Part shown: positions 25,878 through 33,483 of the stretch, piece after piece
How the letters are laid out: the number at the start of each line of letters is the position of its first letter
Position numbering within the stretch: the stretch's first letter is position 1
Source: a virus
Strand: one strand, 5' to 3'
IMG/VR virus record: IMGVR_UViG_3300042392_002002
Coordinates: 1-57,657 of that record
Length of the DNA stretch: 57,657 bases
Made by a program: the position numbers and the translations under genes
The notes under the pieces: model-generated
Databases searched by the model: none
What the model was told of the DNA's origin: nothing
What the model saw: the letters and a program-made list of their open reading frames with translations, nothing else

Positions 25878-26574
25878 TTGTTTTTAAAGATGTTACTTTT
25901 CTTTCGTGGTAATTCATTTTAGATTCGTGATCTCCGTGAATAACCAAAGATTTTTTAGTGTGATACATTCCTAAACCTAATTTGTTTAGTCTATTACTTA
26001 TTTGTTGTCCAACCCCAGAACTTAAATTCGGATTTCCTTTCCATCTGTTTGGGCTAATTGGTATGATTTTAAATTCTAATGTTTCGAAAAAATTTCTTTT
26101 TGCAATAAAACATAAATCATTCCACTGTGTTTTATAGTATTCACCATAATCAATAGTTTTAAAGTCTGTCCAATTAGTTTTATTTACTCTACCGTCTGTT
26201 AAAATAGATAAACATATTTTATCTGAAAAATTAATAGATTCATAAATACGTTTTGTTTCATCAAAGAAATTTTCAACCAATGAAATATCATCAGGTAGGT
26301 ATATAAAATACTCACTTGAAATGTTTTTTAAAACACTGAGTGTTGAATTGATTATGTTGTAATATTTTTGTTTACCGTTGTTTGGGTATAACGATATTTT
26401 TTTATGGTAACTTTTATTGATATCAATATTTTGATTACCCCCATCATCAAAAATTGCAACAAAAATTCTATGATTTTTTTTCTCACTTTCAATTTGATTC
26501 AGAAGTTTATTTAACATCTCAGTTCTATTATAAGTTGTGATTATAATACAAAAGTCATAAGTTTCTTTAGTCAT
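25870..26574 (-). CDS. Family 2 glycosyltransferase
   Basis: 234 residues. CIIITTYNRTEMLNKLLNQI at the N-terminus, FVAIFDDGGNQN, YFIYLPDDISLVENF (D-D metal site) and a C-terminal GVGQQISNRLNKLGLGMYHT segment fit GT2. A complete single-domain enzyme. It shares one base with the upstream stop (TAATGA) and overlaps the downstream gene, so it belongs to the four-gene block 27823-24936. Confidence 0.82.
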   Translation of the reverse strand: MTKETYDFCIIITTYNRTEMLNKLLNQIESEKKNHRIFVAIFDDGGNQNIDINKSYHKKISLYPNNGKQKYYNIINSTLSVLKNISSEYFIYLPDDISLVENFFDETKRIYESINFSDKICLSILTDGRVNKTNWTDFKTIDYGEYYKTQWNDLCFIAKRNFFETLEFKIIPISPNRWKGNPNLSSGVGQQISNRLNKLGLGMYHTKKSLVIHGDHESKMNYHERKVTSLKTNE

Positions 26575-27185
26575 TATTTTTCTCCTAATATTTCTTTACA
26601 TTTATTCACAAATAAACTTACGTTACCAATTCTAGATTCAAATGCATGATATACTCTATTACCATAAGTAGTTCCTCTACCAAATCTTTCATTACCAACT
26701 AATAACCATTGTTTTTGTTCAACGTGTGAAGGATAGATTATATTAACAGGTAATTTCTTTTCTAAACATGTGTGTGTTAATTCGCCAGCAACATCAGATC
26801 TATCTGTTTCAATAAAAGAAGGCCTACCTATTGTGTCATATGTTTTTTTACTAAAAATTAAAAAAGCCGGACTTGCATAAACAACTTCACTTTTTTTGTA
26901 ATGTCTTTGTGCAACAGAGAATAACCCTAAATTGTTTTTTGCCCACTCAATTCCTTCATCAATTATTTTGTTATCTAATGGTATTGAATCGATATCAAAC
27001 AAAACAAAAATGTCCCAATTGTTCCCCAAACTTTTAATATGTTGATCAACTAAATGTCCGTGACCTGGCCAAGTAGGTGAGTTAATTTGATTTATCTTTA
27101 ATCCAAAATGATCAAATACTTTTTTTTGATACTGAACTATTTGATCATCTATTTTGTTATTGTAAAATGTTACGGCAATACTCAT
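26574..27185 (-). CDS. Glycosyltransferase-like protein
   Basis: 203 residues. SIAVTFYNNKIDDQIVQYQK, DIFVLFDIDSIPLD (D-I-D, a GT-A metal motif near 61), ASPAFLIFSKKTYDTIG and a His-containing C-terminus (GRGTTYGNRVYHAFESR). The pattern fits a GT-A fold sugar transferase, though the family is less clear than for its neighbours. Overlaps the upstream gene by 4 nt. Confidence 0.7.
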   Translation of the reverse strand: MSIAVTFYNNKIDDQIVQYQKKVFDHFGLKINQINSPTWPGHGHLVDQHIKSLGNNWDIFVLFDIDSIPLDNKIIDEGIEWAKNNLGLFSVAQRHYKKSEVVYASPAFLIFSKKTYDTIGRPSFIETDRSDVAGELTHTCLEKKLPVNIIYPSHVEQKQWLLVGNERFGRGTTYGNRVYHAFESRIGNVSLFVNKCKEILGEK

Positions 27186-27823
27186 AAATCAACTTTTACT
27201 TTTTTAACTTTATCTTCTAACTCAATGGTTTCATTTAGAGTATATTCTAATGTGTTTAATCCTTCCAAATCATAATCATATGGTGTTGTAATTCTCTCCA
27301 CATTTTTTTTATATTCTGGTGTGTGTTTTGGAGCTCTTTCGTGTAGTAAATTATCATACTTACCCAATCTTCTATGAAGTGGAAATCCTTTTGATTTGAC
27401 TCTAAATAGAAGATCGTTGTCTTCACCTCCCCAACCCCAAAACTCATTACTATATCCATTTATTTTAATAAAATCTTCCTTGTTAAAGTAGTTTACCCCT
27501 CCGTAATTACTATTTGCAGAAAGTCTATATCCCAAATGTTTTATTGCGTGAAATCCGTGTGTTGGTTGTTCAACATATGAATAATCGGCTTCTTCTGGCA
27601 TCATGTCCGCATCGTGAAAACAAAAATAATCAGACTCATCTTTTTTCAAATCAAATCCAATATTTAAAAGTTTTGCCCTATTGAATGGTTTTTTGTTATC
27701 CTGTTCAACAATCAATATGTCATAGTTAGACACATTTATTTTTCTTTTTATAATTTTTAAAAATATTTTTAAATGTTCTTCTCTATTTCTATAAGGTATC
27801 ACTATTGATAATTTTTTTTCCAT
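27182..27823 (-). CDS. GT7-type (beta-1,4-galactosyltransferase-like) glycosyltransferase
   Basis: 213 residues. LSIVIPYRNREEHLKIFLK, NRAKLLNIGFDL, YFCFHDADMMPEE (D-x-D) and NEFWGWGGEDNDLLFRVKSK are the hallmarks of the galactosyltransferase C-terminal family (WGWGGEDxD motif). It would transfer galactose or N-acetylgalactosamine to a terminal sugar. First gene of the four-glycosyltransferase block; a divergent plus-strand glycosyltransferase starts 40 nt away. Confidence 0.88.
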   Translation of the reverse strand: MEKKLSIVIPYRNREEHLKIFLKIIKRKINVSNYDILIVEQDNKKPFNRAKLLNIGFDLKKDESDYFCFHDADMMPEEADYSYVEQPTHGFHAIKHLGYRLSANSNYGGVNYFNKEDFIKINGYSNEFWGWGGEDNDLLFRVKSKGFPLHRRLGKYDNLLHERAPKHTPEYKKNVERITTPYDYDLEGLNTLEYTLNETIELEDKVKKVKVDL

Positions 27824-27863
27824 ACATATAATTATTCAATAAAAAATAATTACTTTTAAATTA

Positions 27864-28418
27864 ATGTCAATAACATTTGTAATACCTTCTTTATCTCGCC
27901 CAACTTTAAATAAAACTGTAGATTCTTTGTTAAATCAAACAAATAAATCTTGGAAGTGTCTAATAATTTATGATGGTGTTGATGGTCCAAATTTTGATGA
28001 CCCAAGAATTACAACACACAAAATAACTAAAACAGGAAATAATAGCAAACCAATGGGTGAGTCTGGATTAGTTAGAAATGTTGGTATAAAAAAATGTGAC
28101 ACAGAGTGGATTGGTTTTTTGGATGATGATGATACGGTTCATCCTGATTACGTTGAGACTCTATTTAAAAAATATTCTAAACATGATTTTGTTGTTTGGA
28201 GAATGAAAAACCCTTATGGTTTAGTAATTCCAAGATGGGGAAAAAATGAACTTGTTATTAACAATGTTGGGATTTCTTTTTGTTATAAAAACAAATTTAA
28301 AAATCTTTTGTTTGATAAAAATATAAATGGTGAAGATTTTTATTTTATTGAGAAATTATTAAATCAAACTAAAAATTATGTAATAACTGAAGAAGTTTTT
28401 TACTTTATCAGACATTAA
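27864..28418 (+). CDS. Short family 2 glycosyltransferase
   Basis: 184 residues. ITFVIPSLSRPTLNKTVDSL, GESGLVRNVGIKK and WIGFLDDDDTVHPDYVETLF (acidic D-D-D-D metal motif) are GT2. The C-terminus ends soon after NGEDFYFIEKLL, the catalytic-base region, so it is a minimal enzyme. It is on the plus strand, opposite the other glycosyltransferases, and overlaps the convergent zinc-ribbon gene by 4 nt. Confidence 0.85.
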   Translation: MSITFVIPSLSRPTLNKTVDSLLNQTNKSWKCLIIYDGVDGPNFDDPRITTHKITKTGNNSKPMGESGLVRNVGIKKCDTEWIGFLDDDDTVHPDYVETLFKKYSKHDFVVWRMKNPYGLVIPRWGKNELVINNVGISFCYKNKFKNLLFDKNINGEDFYFIEKLLNQTKNYVITEEVFYFIRH

Positions 28419-28723
28419 TCTTTTTTATTTCTACCCTGACAATGCGCCTTCTGACTAAATCCTTTTGGGTTATTACAATTTATTGACTTTTTATATTCTT
28501 TTGACCATTTTTCGTCAATTGGTTCTTTGGACAATTTCTTTTTCCAAAACTTGAATAGGTTTTCTTTATCGTAATCATCTTTTTTTTGATCCCAACCACA
28601 ATCATGACAAAGATAAGGATGTGAATCATCATCTTCTTTTTTCCAAGAGTGTTCACACTTCTTACATTCAATTTTGTCGTTGAATATTCTATCTGCCTGT
28701 TTTTCTGTTAATAATATTTTCAT
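28415..28723 (-). CDS. Leader-bearing zinc-ribbon protein
   Basis: 102 residues from the ATG at 28723, which shares its A with the upstream TAA (TAATG). MKILLTEKQADRIFNDKIE resembles the leaders of the MKIII type (Leu-Thr-Glu at 5-7). A zinc ribbon follows: CKKCEHSW then CHDCGWD. The C-terminus has SINCNNPKGFSQKAHCQGR, a compact Cys-containing basic tail that I believe recurs in unrelated proteins of other large phages. Binding of nucleic acid or protein through the ribbon is inferred; possibly packaged. Confidence 0.7.
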   Translation of the reverse strand: MKILLTEKQADRIFNDKIECKKCEHSWKKEDDDSHPYLCHDCGWDQKKDDYDKENLFKFWKKKLSKEPIDEKWSKEYKKSINCNNPKGFSQKAHCQGRNKKD

Positions 28724-29040
28724 TATTCGCAATCATCACTTATGTCATTATATATTTCAACCAAATAGTCGTAATATTTTTTTTGTATATATTCTTCAAC
28801 CTCATCTCTAACTTCTACCATTGCTGGTGATGGTTTTACATAATCTTCATCATCTTCATCACAATAACCTTCATCACAGTAATAAAAACGAAGTGCTTGT
28901 CCCATACAAAAATCGGCATAATCTTCTTCATCATCAAGATCACAAGGGTCTTGTATCTCGGTTTGATAATCAATTATATCTCCAATCTTTTCAAGATCTA
29001 CTCCTCTTCTTAATAATCTATTAGGTATCTCTTGATTCAC
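28723..29040 (-). CDS. Acidic small protein
   Basis: 105 residues, markedly acidic (DLDDEEDYADFCMGQALRFY, CDEGYCDEDDEDYV). No leader and no known domain. Encoded between the nuclease-like gene (ATGA overlap) and the zinc-ribbon gene (TAATG overlap), so it is translated with them. A DNA mimic or inhibitor that keeps the nuclease silent before packaging would suit its charge and position, but there is no direct evidence. Confidence 0.65.
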   Translation of the reverse strand: MNQEIPNRLLRRGVDLEKIGDIIDYQTEIQDPCDLDDEEDYADFCMGQALRFYYCDEGYCDEDDEDYVKPSPAMVEVRDEVEEYIQKKYYDYLVEIYNDISDDCE

Positions 29041-29891
29041 AACTGAATTTTTTCTTTAGTTTTATTATCATAAATAGTGAAAGGTGTTGCAATTATTATC
29101 CAATCAACATATTTGTAATCTTGGTCATATGCTTTTTCACTAGCTTTGATTTGAATTGTTTTGGTTCCATAATCAGGATGTGACATAATTAAATCTGTTC
29201 CAAAGACCATATCAATTAAATCTCCATTACCACCTTCATATTCCACTTTGAATCCTTTGTTTTGTAAATGTTCTTTAACTCTTTGTTCGGCACTTTCTCC
29301 AATGGCGGAAGTTCTTTGTATATTCTTGGTATAGTTTAACAGTTCTTCCACATCTTTAAAGTATTTTGCTAATAATTTTTCCAAGTATGGTTTAATTTTT
29401 GTCAAAGCATTGTTTGGGTCATTTATAATTTCTCGAATTATGTCTTTTGATCTATCACCACCTCTATAAATAAGATCTGTAAGTAGTTCTGCTAAATCAT
29501 AATAGTTCGTGTTCAACTTGTTAATTGGTTGCCAATCACCATTTAAATAAATCAATCTACCACCTCTAACTCTTTTATCAATAAAATTGTTTTTTTCTGT
29601 TTCTGATATTTTACCTAATGATTGTAATAATTCGGATCCTTCAATAAATTTAGTTTGTAAGTCCTTTGGGATTTCGGTTCCTAATTCATAAATTTTTCTA
29701 TTTATTATCTTTTTTAATCCAATACCTTCGTCTTTATGAAGATTACTTTTTAATGTTCCAATTTTTTTACAAAGTAACATTTTTTGTTTGTTTCCTGCAA
29801 ATCTTTCACAAAAGTTATATTCAGATTTATCATCAGACTCAATCATTAAACTTTTAATTCTTTCTATATTTTCTCTTATTAATTTATCCAT
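29037..29891 (-). CDS. Leader-bearing PD-(D/E)XK-like nuclease
   Basis: 284 residues. The leader MDKLIRENIERIKSLMIESD has Met-Ile-Glu at 16-18 before Ser. The middle is helical and basic. The C-terminal ~100 residues carry IGESAEQRVKEHLQNKGFKV, then GGNGDLIDMVFG and TKTIQIKASEK, i.e. the E...(G)D...QxK pattern of Mrr-type restriction endonuclease folds, and end in a strand WIIIATPF. A nuclease carried in the head could attack host or competitor DNA at entry; how the phage genome is spared is unknown. The acidic protein encoded directly downstream may be linked. Starts 2 nt after the upstream gene's stop. Confidence 0.72.
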   Translation of the reverse strand: MDKLIRENIERIKSLMIESDDKSEYNFCERFAGNKQKMLLCKKIGTLKSNLHKDEGIGLKKIINRKIYELGTEIPKDLQTKFIEGSELLQSLGKISETEKNNFIDKRVRGGRLIYLNGDWQPINKLNTNYYDLAELLTDLIYRGGDRSKDIIREIINDPNNALTKIKPYLEKLLAKYFKDVEELLNYTKNIQRTSAIGESAEQRVKEHLQNKGFKVEYEGGNGDLIDMVFGTDLIMSHPDYGTKTIQIKASEKAYDQDYKYVDWIIIATPFTIYDNKTKEKIQL

Positions 29892-29893
29892 TA

Positions 29894-30661
29894 TTAAAAT
29901 TTTAAGGTCATGTAATGTTCTAATTCCGTTGATTCAACATTTTGGTAATGTGTCATCGTCACTTTTTGTTCTTGGAAATTATAATTAATTGAGCCGCTAG
30001 ATCCTTCATTTATTTCCCAACCACCATAATAAAGTTCAAGTAAATCGTATGATATGGTTTCTAAATTTGTATCAATCCCATCAACATCAGCATCTGTTTC
30101 TTTTTTAATTTCTGTAATTCCATTTTCAGTTTCAATTTCATTTTCAATCCAACCACTATCACCACCCCCATCATATCTTAATTTACAAAAACTACCATAT
30201 TGTTTAATTAATTCATTAACAACATTTTGGTTTGTTAAAGTTTTTACTGTTCTTTCCTCACCTCTCCAACTAGCCGTTACATTTGAAAAATCCGAAAAGT
30301 TTTTTTCTATGTTACTCTCTTCAGTAATCATGTCATAATAATCATAGTTGATTATAATTTCTTTTTTTTCAGCGTTAAGTATAAAAAACAAAGTTCCGTT
30401 TTCATTATCATAGTATTCATTGTAGAAGTTACCCGTGTCAAAATTTTCTTTTATTTCTTCAAATAATTCACCTATTGATCCAGGTAAAAAATTTAACTCA
30501 GAACTTACATCTCTATTATTATAAGATGGACCATTAGGTTCATCATCTTCCCACTCACCATAATACCTATAATACCATTCAACACCATCTTCCATGTTTA
30601 ATGAATTCAAGATTAGTGAAAAACTATTAAGATCCTTTTTTTGTTTTTCTGTTAGTTCCAT
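29894..30661 (-). CDS. Hypothetical protein with DUF6878-like C-terminus
   Basis: 255 residues, acidic and aromatic-rich. The C-terminal part contains LRYDGGGDSGWIE and, further on, ELYYGGWEINEGSSGSINYN, close to the G-x-GDSG and GWE-x-N-x-G-x-x-G pattern that I associate with DUF6878. The N-terminal ~150 residues (VEWYYRYYGEWEDDEPNG) are not recognised. No leader. GTATTTAT precedes it by 15 nt, so it may begin the late unit leading into the nuclease gene. Confidence 0.6.
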   Translation of the reverse strand: MELTEKQKKDLNSFSLILNSLNMEDGVEWYYRYYGEWEDDEPNGPSYNNRDVSSELNFLPGSIGELFEEIKENFDTGNFYNEYYDNENGTLFFILNAEKKEIIINYDYYDMITEESNIEKNFSDFSNVTASWRGEERTVKTLTNQNVVNELIKQYGSFCKLRYDGGGDSGWIENEIETENGITEIKKETDADVDGIDTNLETISYDLLELYYGGWEINEGSSGSINYNFQEQKVTMTHYQNVESTELEHYMTLKF

Positions 30662-30676
30662 GTAAACTTTTATTTA

Positions 30677-30684
30677 ATAAATAC
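30677..30684 (-). promoter_or_regulatory. Late-type promoter box GTATTTAT
   Basis: GTATTTAT on the minus strand, 15 nt before the ATG at 30661. Confidence 0.35.
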
Positions 30685-30686
30685 TT

Positions 30687-31040
30687 TTAATCTTCAAACT
30701 CTAACTTTTTTGTTCTAGTTACCCATGTTGGTCTTTCACCAGATATTAATATCTTCATCCAATCTGACGCTGATGGTATGATTCCATCACAATCTTCTTT
30801 AACATGTTGTTCACCGGCATATCTTGTATAAACGGTTTTACCTTCACTATTTTTGAATTCAGATCCAAACCTTTGTTCCATTTCAAATATCCCTTCCGAA
30901 TGGTGTCTGAACGCTCTATGTAATGAATGTCCATACCATCCTTTGGTTTCGTCTAACCAGTTATGAATATGGATATAATCTTCCCACTTTCCACCAAATT
31001 TTTTGGCAGAACTTTTTGCATGTAAAATTGGATGCGCCAT
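30687..31040 (-). CDS. DUF6915-like protein
   Basis: 117 residues. MAHPILHAKSSAKKFGGKWE, HNWLDETKGWYGHSLHRAFR and HHSEGIFEMEQRFG match a small bacterial and phage family that I know as DUF6915, with conserved His residues throughout; the GEQHVKEDCDGIIPSASDW tail is also typical. Biochemical role unknown. It lies divergently from the DnaJ-finger gene. Confidence 0.75.
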   Translation of the reverse strand: MAHPILHAKSSAKKFGGKWEDYIHIHNWLDETKGWYGHSLHRAFRHHSEGIFEMEQRFGSEFKNSEGKTVYTRYAGEQHVKEDCDGIIPSASDWMKILISGERPTWVTRTKKLEFED

Positions 31041-31088
31041 ACTATTGTTTAATTGATAATTTTTTATTGTATTATTACTAAAAATAAA

Positions 31089-31096
31089 CTATTTAT
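31089..31096 (+). promoter_or_regulatory. Late-type promoter box CTATTTAT
   Basis: CTATTTAT on the plus strand, 19 nt before the ATG at 31116. Confidence 0.3.
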
Positions 31097-31115
31097 TTTA
31101 AAAAAGAAATTAATA

Positions 31116-31946
31116 ATGGATCCAAATAAAATTCTTTTACTTTTAAAATTTACTAAGCAACTTCACAAGGCGTTAAAAGACTATAACAACTCTGACACAT
31201 TTGAAACTGTTAATCAAATTAAAACGGGAATAAATACTGACGATTTTTTAAGACCATATTTTTCTAAATTAAATGATTCTGAAAAGTTGTATTTGTTTTT
31301 TTCAATATTTTATTATCACAGAACAAATGATGCTGTTAAATCTTTAGAATATGTTTTAAAAAATCTAAAAGGTTATGAATTTTATGTATGTGACCAAGGC
31401 GGATATGTTAATGAGGAGTGTCCTGATTGTAATGGTAGTGGAAGGGAAGAATGTGATAGTTGTGATGGAGATGGTAGTATAAGTTGTCGAACATGTGGTG
31501 GAAATGGTAATGAAGATTGTGGCGATTGTGGTGGTTCATCTGAAGACGAGGAAGGAAACGCTTGTGATAGTTGTGATGGCGATGGTACTGAAGATTGTTC
31601 TGAATGTAATGGTAGTGGTAATGAAATGTGTAATCAGTGTGATGGCGACGGATATTACGATTGTGTTTACTGCAATGGTAATGGAGAAATTGAAACTGAT
31701 GTTATGGAGTATGAGGAAAATAAACATAACATATATACCACAAACAAATTTGATAAACTAATTTCTAATTCTCCTTTTGAATTGTCCAAATATGAATCAG
31801 TTGTTTTAAAACAACCCTTTTTTATAGAATCAGATTATGTTGCAACTAATACTATAGAAGATATATTTTATGACTGGGGAATAGATGTAGAATTGGACAA
31901 GTTTAAAAATGGTTTTGTCATCTACGATCATGAATTATCATTGTAA
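31116..31946 (+). CDS. DnaJ-type Cys-rich zinc-finger protein
   Basis: 276 residues from the ATG at 31116 (MDPNKILLLLKF); an upstream in-frame start is poor. The N-terminal ~100 residues are helical. Residues ~110-195 hold about ten C-x-x-C pairs, many as CxxCxGxG (CPDCNGSG, CDSCDGDG, CNQCDGDG, CVYCNGNG), the fold of the DnaJ central zinc-binding domain but longer than the usual four repeats. The C-terminal ~75 residues have no J or DnaJ C-domain features. It could bind unfolded or host proteins. The 3' end overlaps the convergent next gene. Confidence 0.8.
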   Translation: MDPNKILLLLKFTKQLHKALKDYNNSDTFETVNQIKTGINTDDFLRPYFSKLNDSEKLYLFFSIFYYHRTNDAVKSLEYVLKNLKGYEFYVCDQGGYVNEECPDCNGSGREECDSCDGDGSISCRTCGGNGNEDCGDCGGSSEDEEGNACDSCDGDGTEDCSECNGSGNEMCNQCDGDGYYDCVYCNGNGEIETDVMEYEENKHNIYTTNKFDKLISNSPFELSKYESVVLKQPFFIESDYVATNTIEDIFYDWGIDVELDKFKNGFVIYDHELSL

Positions 31947-32462
31947 GAATTTCAACTTATACATAGTTGAATAAATCAACTCCTGAACAGTATCAATTTG
32001 ATTTTGAATATAACTATCATCACAACAATCTCTTTTTTCTTCAATCATATTCAATAAACTTGTAAAGTATTTTAATACTTGGTTTTTGTTTTTATAAGAT
32101 TGATTCTTAAATGATTTGTAATTAGTTAAAAGACCGTATTTACCTTGATAAGATTCAATAATACCGTCAATAAGTTCGTCTATTTCACTATAATAACCAT
32201 TAAGGGCCATGTGTTCTGCAAATGACTTTGTTCCTAAATGAAAAATGTGAGCTTGTTTTTGAGAGTGTAATATTTGACAAGCCATATCACAGAAATCTTC
32301 GTTATGATTGGAAGATTCAGTATCTTCTTCTTCTTCTTCGTTGTCGTCATCCTCTTCATTATCGTCCTCATCATCATTATCGTCCTCATCATCATCTTGT
32401 TCCCAAAGATTTCTTTTTTTTAATTCTTCTTTTAATTTTTCGGTAAGATTAAAATTGCCCAT
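31938..32462 (-). CDS. Hypothetical protein with acidic stretch
   Basis: 174 residues. After MGNFNLTEKLKEELKKRNLW there is a purely acidic run (residues ~21-50, Asp/Glu/Asn), then a helical domain with Cys and His (NEDFCDMACQILHSQKQAHI, EEKRDCCDDSY). Family not recognised. ATATTTAT lies 19 nt before the ATG. Confidence 0.65.
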   Translation of the reverse strand: MGNFNLTEKLKEELKKRNLWEQDDDEDDNDDEDDNEEDDDNEEEEEDTESSNHNEDFCDMACQILHSQKQAHIFHLGTKSFAEHMALNGYYSEIDELIDGIIESYQGKYGLLTNYKSFKNQSYKNKNQVLKYFTSLLNMIEEKRDCCDDSYIQNQIDTVQELIYSTMYKLKFLQ

Positions 32463-32481
32463 AATTTATAGTTTTATTATT

Positions 32482-32489
32482 ATAAATAT
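32482..32489 (-). promoter_or_regulatory. Late-type promoter box ATATTTAT
   Basis: ATATTTAT on the minus strand, 19 nt before the ATG at 32462. Confidence 0.4.
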
Positions 32490-32507
32490 ACCATAACTAA
32501 CATTAAC

Positions 32508-32831
32508 TCAATAATTGTTAATTTGTTGTTGTATTCTTTGTTTTATATCCTCATTTAGAATTGTTTCGTTAATTAGTATTTGTTCTAACAAGTCTTTAAT
32601 TTCTAATTTAGATTTTTCTTTTGATTTGTATCTATTCAATAACTCGACATTATATAAATGATATGAAACCTCATCAACTTTTTTTAGTTTTAAAAAGTAT
32701 TTTTCAACCCTTTGGTCTAATTTTCTTTTTCGTTCTAAATTTGTGATCGTTGGTAATGCTTTATGTAATTCATCTATCCTACCTTTGAGGTATTGAATTT
32801 CTCCGTATTTTGTAATTTCTTGGTCTGTCAT
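32508..32831 (-). CDS. Helical hypothetical protein
   Basis: 107 residues, almost wholly helical and charged (GRIDELHKALPTITNLERKR, LDQRVEKYFLKLKK), likely coiled coil. The ATG overlaps the stop of the upstream 48-residue gene as ATGA. No family recognised. Confidence 0.62.
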   Translation of the reverse strand: MTDQEITKYGEIQYLKGRIDELHKALPTITNLERKRKLDQRVEKYFLKLKKVDEVSYHLYNVELLNRYKSKEKSKLEIKDLLEQILINETILNEDIKQRIQQQINNY

Positions 32832-32974
32832 TTTATTATTTTTATATCTAAATAAAATTGGTAAAATGGTATTACCCCCATAATATACAAATAACCATTT
32901 TCGTATGAAATAACCAATCCTAATCCTAAACCAGGAAAAAAGTTACCAATAAAATTTATTCTGTTTTCTTTCAT
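32828..32974 (-). CDS. 48-residue hydrophobic microprotein
   Basis: MKENRINFIGNFFPGLGLGL, then VISYENGYLYIMGVIPFY and a DIKIIK end. A Gly/Phe-rich hydrophobic core suggests a small beta-barrel-like or membrane-associated domain. Its TGA overlaps the next ATG (ATGA), supporting real translation. Unknown function. Confidence 0.55.
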   Translation of the reverse strand: MKENRINFIGNFFPGLGLGLVISYENGYLYIMGVIPFYQFYLDIKIIK

Positions 32975-33031
32975 TTTTTTAATTTTAATAAAATATATTT
33001 TAATAATTTGTATTTTAATTTGTAAAACATT

Positions 33032-33412
33032 TTAATCTATTTTAATCCATTTATTGTCGTGATTATATTTAAAAGACCCAATGTGTTCACGATTCCATTC
33101 ATTTGGTCCTATTAAAGATAGAAAAATTTTTTTGTTTAATCCATAGTAAAGATGATATATTTTTCCAATCACAGGTTCAAAACTAAACTTTGCCTTATAA
33201 ACCAAGTCATTCCACTTGTATTCGTCAATTAGTTTTTGATATTCATTCTTTAATTCCTCAACTTTATCTTGGAATTGTTGGTTAACGTGAATCACTCTTG
33301 GTTGTTTCCAACTTTCCATATTAGGAACATGTATTGCAGGTGCCCCAATGTTACTCCCATAAGTTAGAAGAGATGCGTTTTCAACATAACTATCAGGTTT
33401 TTTATTTGACAT
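33032..33412 (-). CDS. DUF2452 protein
   Basis: 126 residues. ASLLTYGSNIGAPAIHVPNM, VNQQFQDKVEELKNEYQKLI and WNDLVYKAKFSFEPVIGKIY, then LSLIGPNEWNREHIGSFK are characteristic of DUF2452, a small family found mainly in Bacteroidota. Its presence points to the host lineage. Function unknown. TTATTTAT lies some 38 nt before the ATG and a GTATTAAT nearer, so its promoter is unclear. Confidence 0.85.
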   Translation of the reverse strand: MSNKKPDSYVENASLLTYGSNIGAPAIHVPNMESWKQPRVIHVNQQFQDKVEELKNEYQKLIDEYKWNDLVYKAKFSFEPVIGKIYHLYYGLNKKIFLSLIGPNEWNREHIGSFKYNHDNKWIKID

Positions 33413-33483
33413 TAATTTATAATTTATTAATACCTAAAAAGTATAAATAATTTAAATTATTAAATCAACTATGGTTTTGATTA

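Noticed and set aside
27256-27459. 67-codon minus-strand frame within the GT7-like gene
   Set aside because: Overlaps the conserved WGWGGED region of the real gene in another frame; composition is not protein-like.
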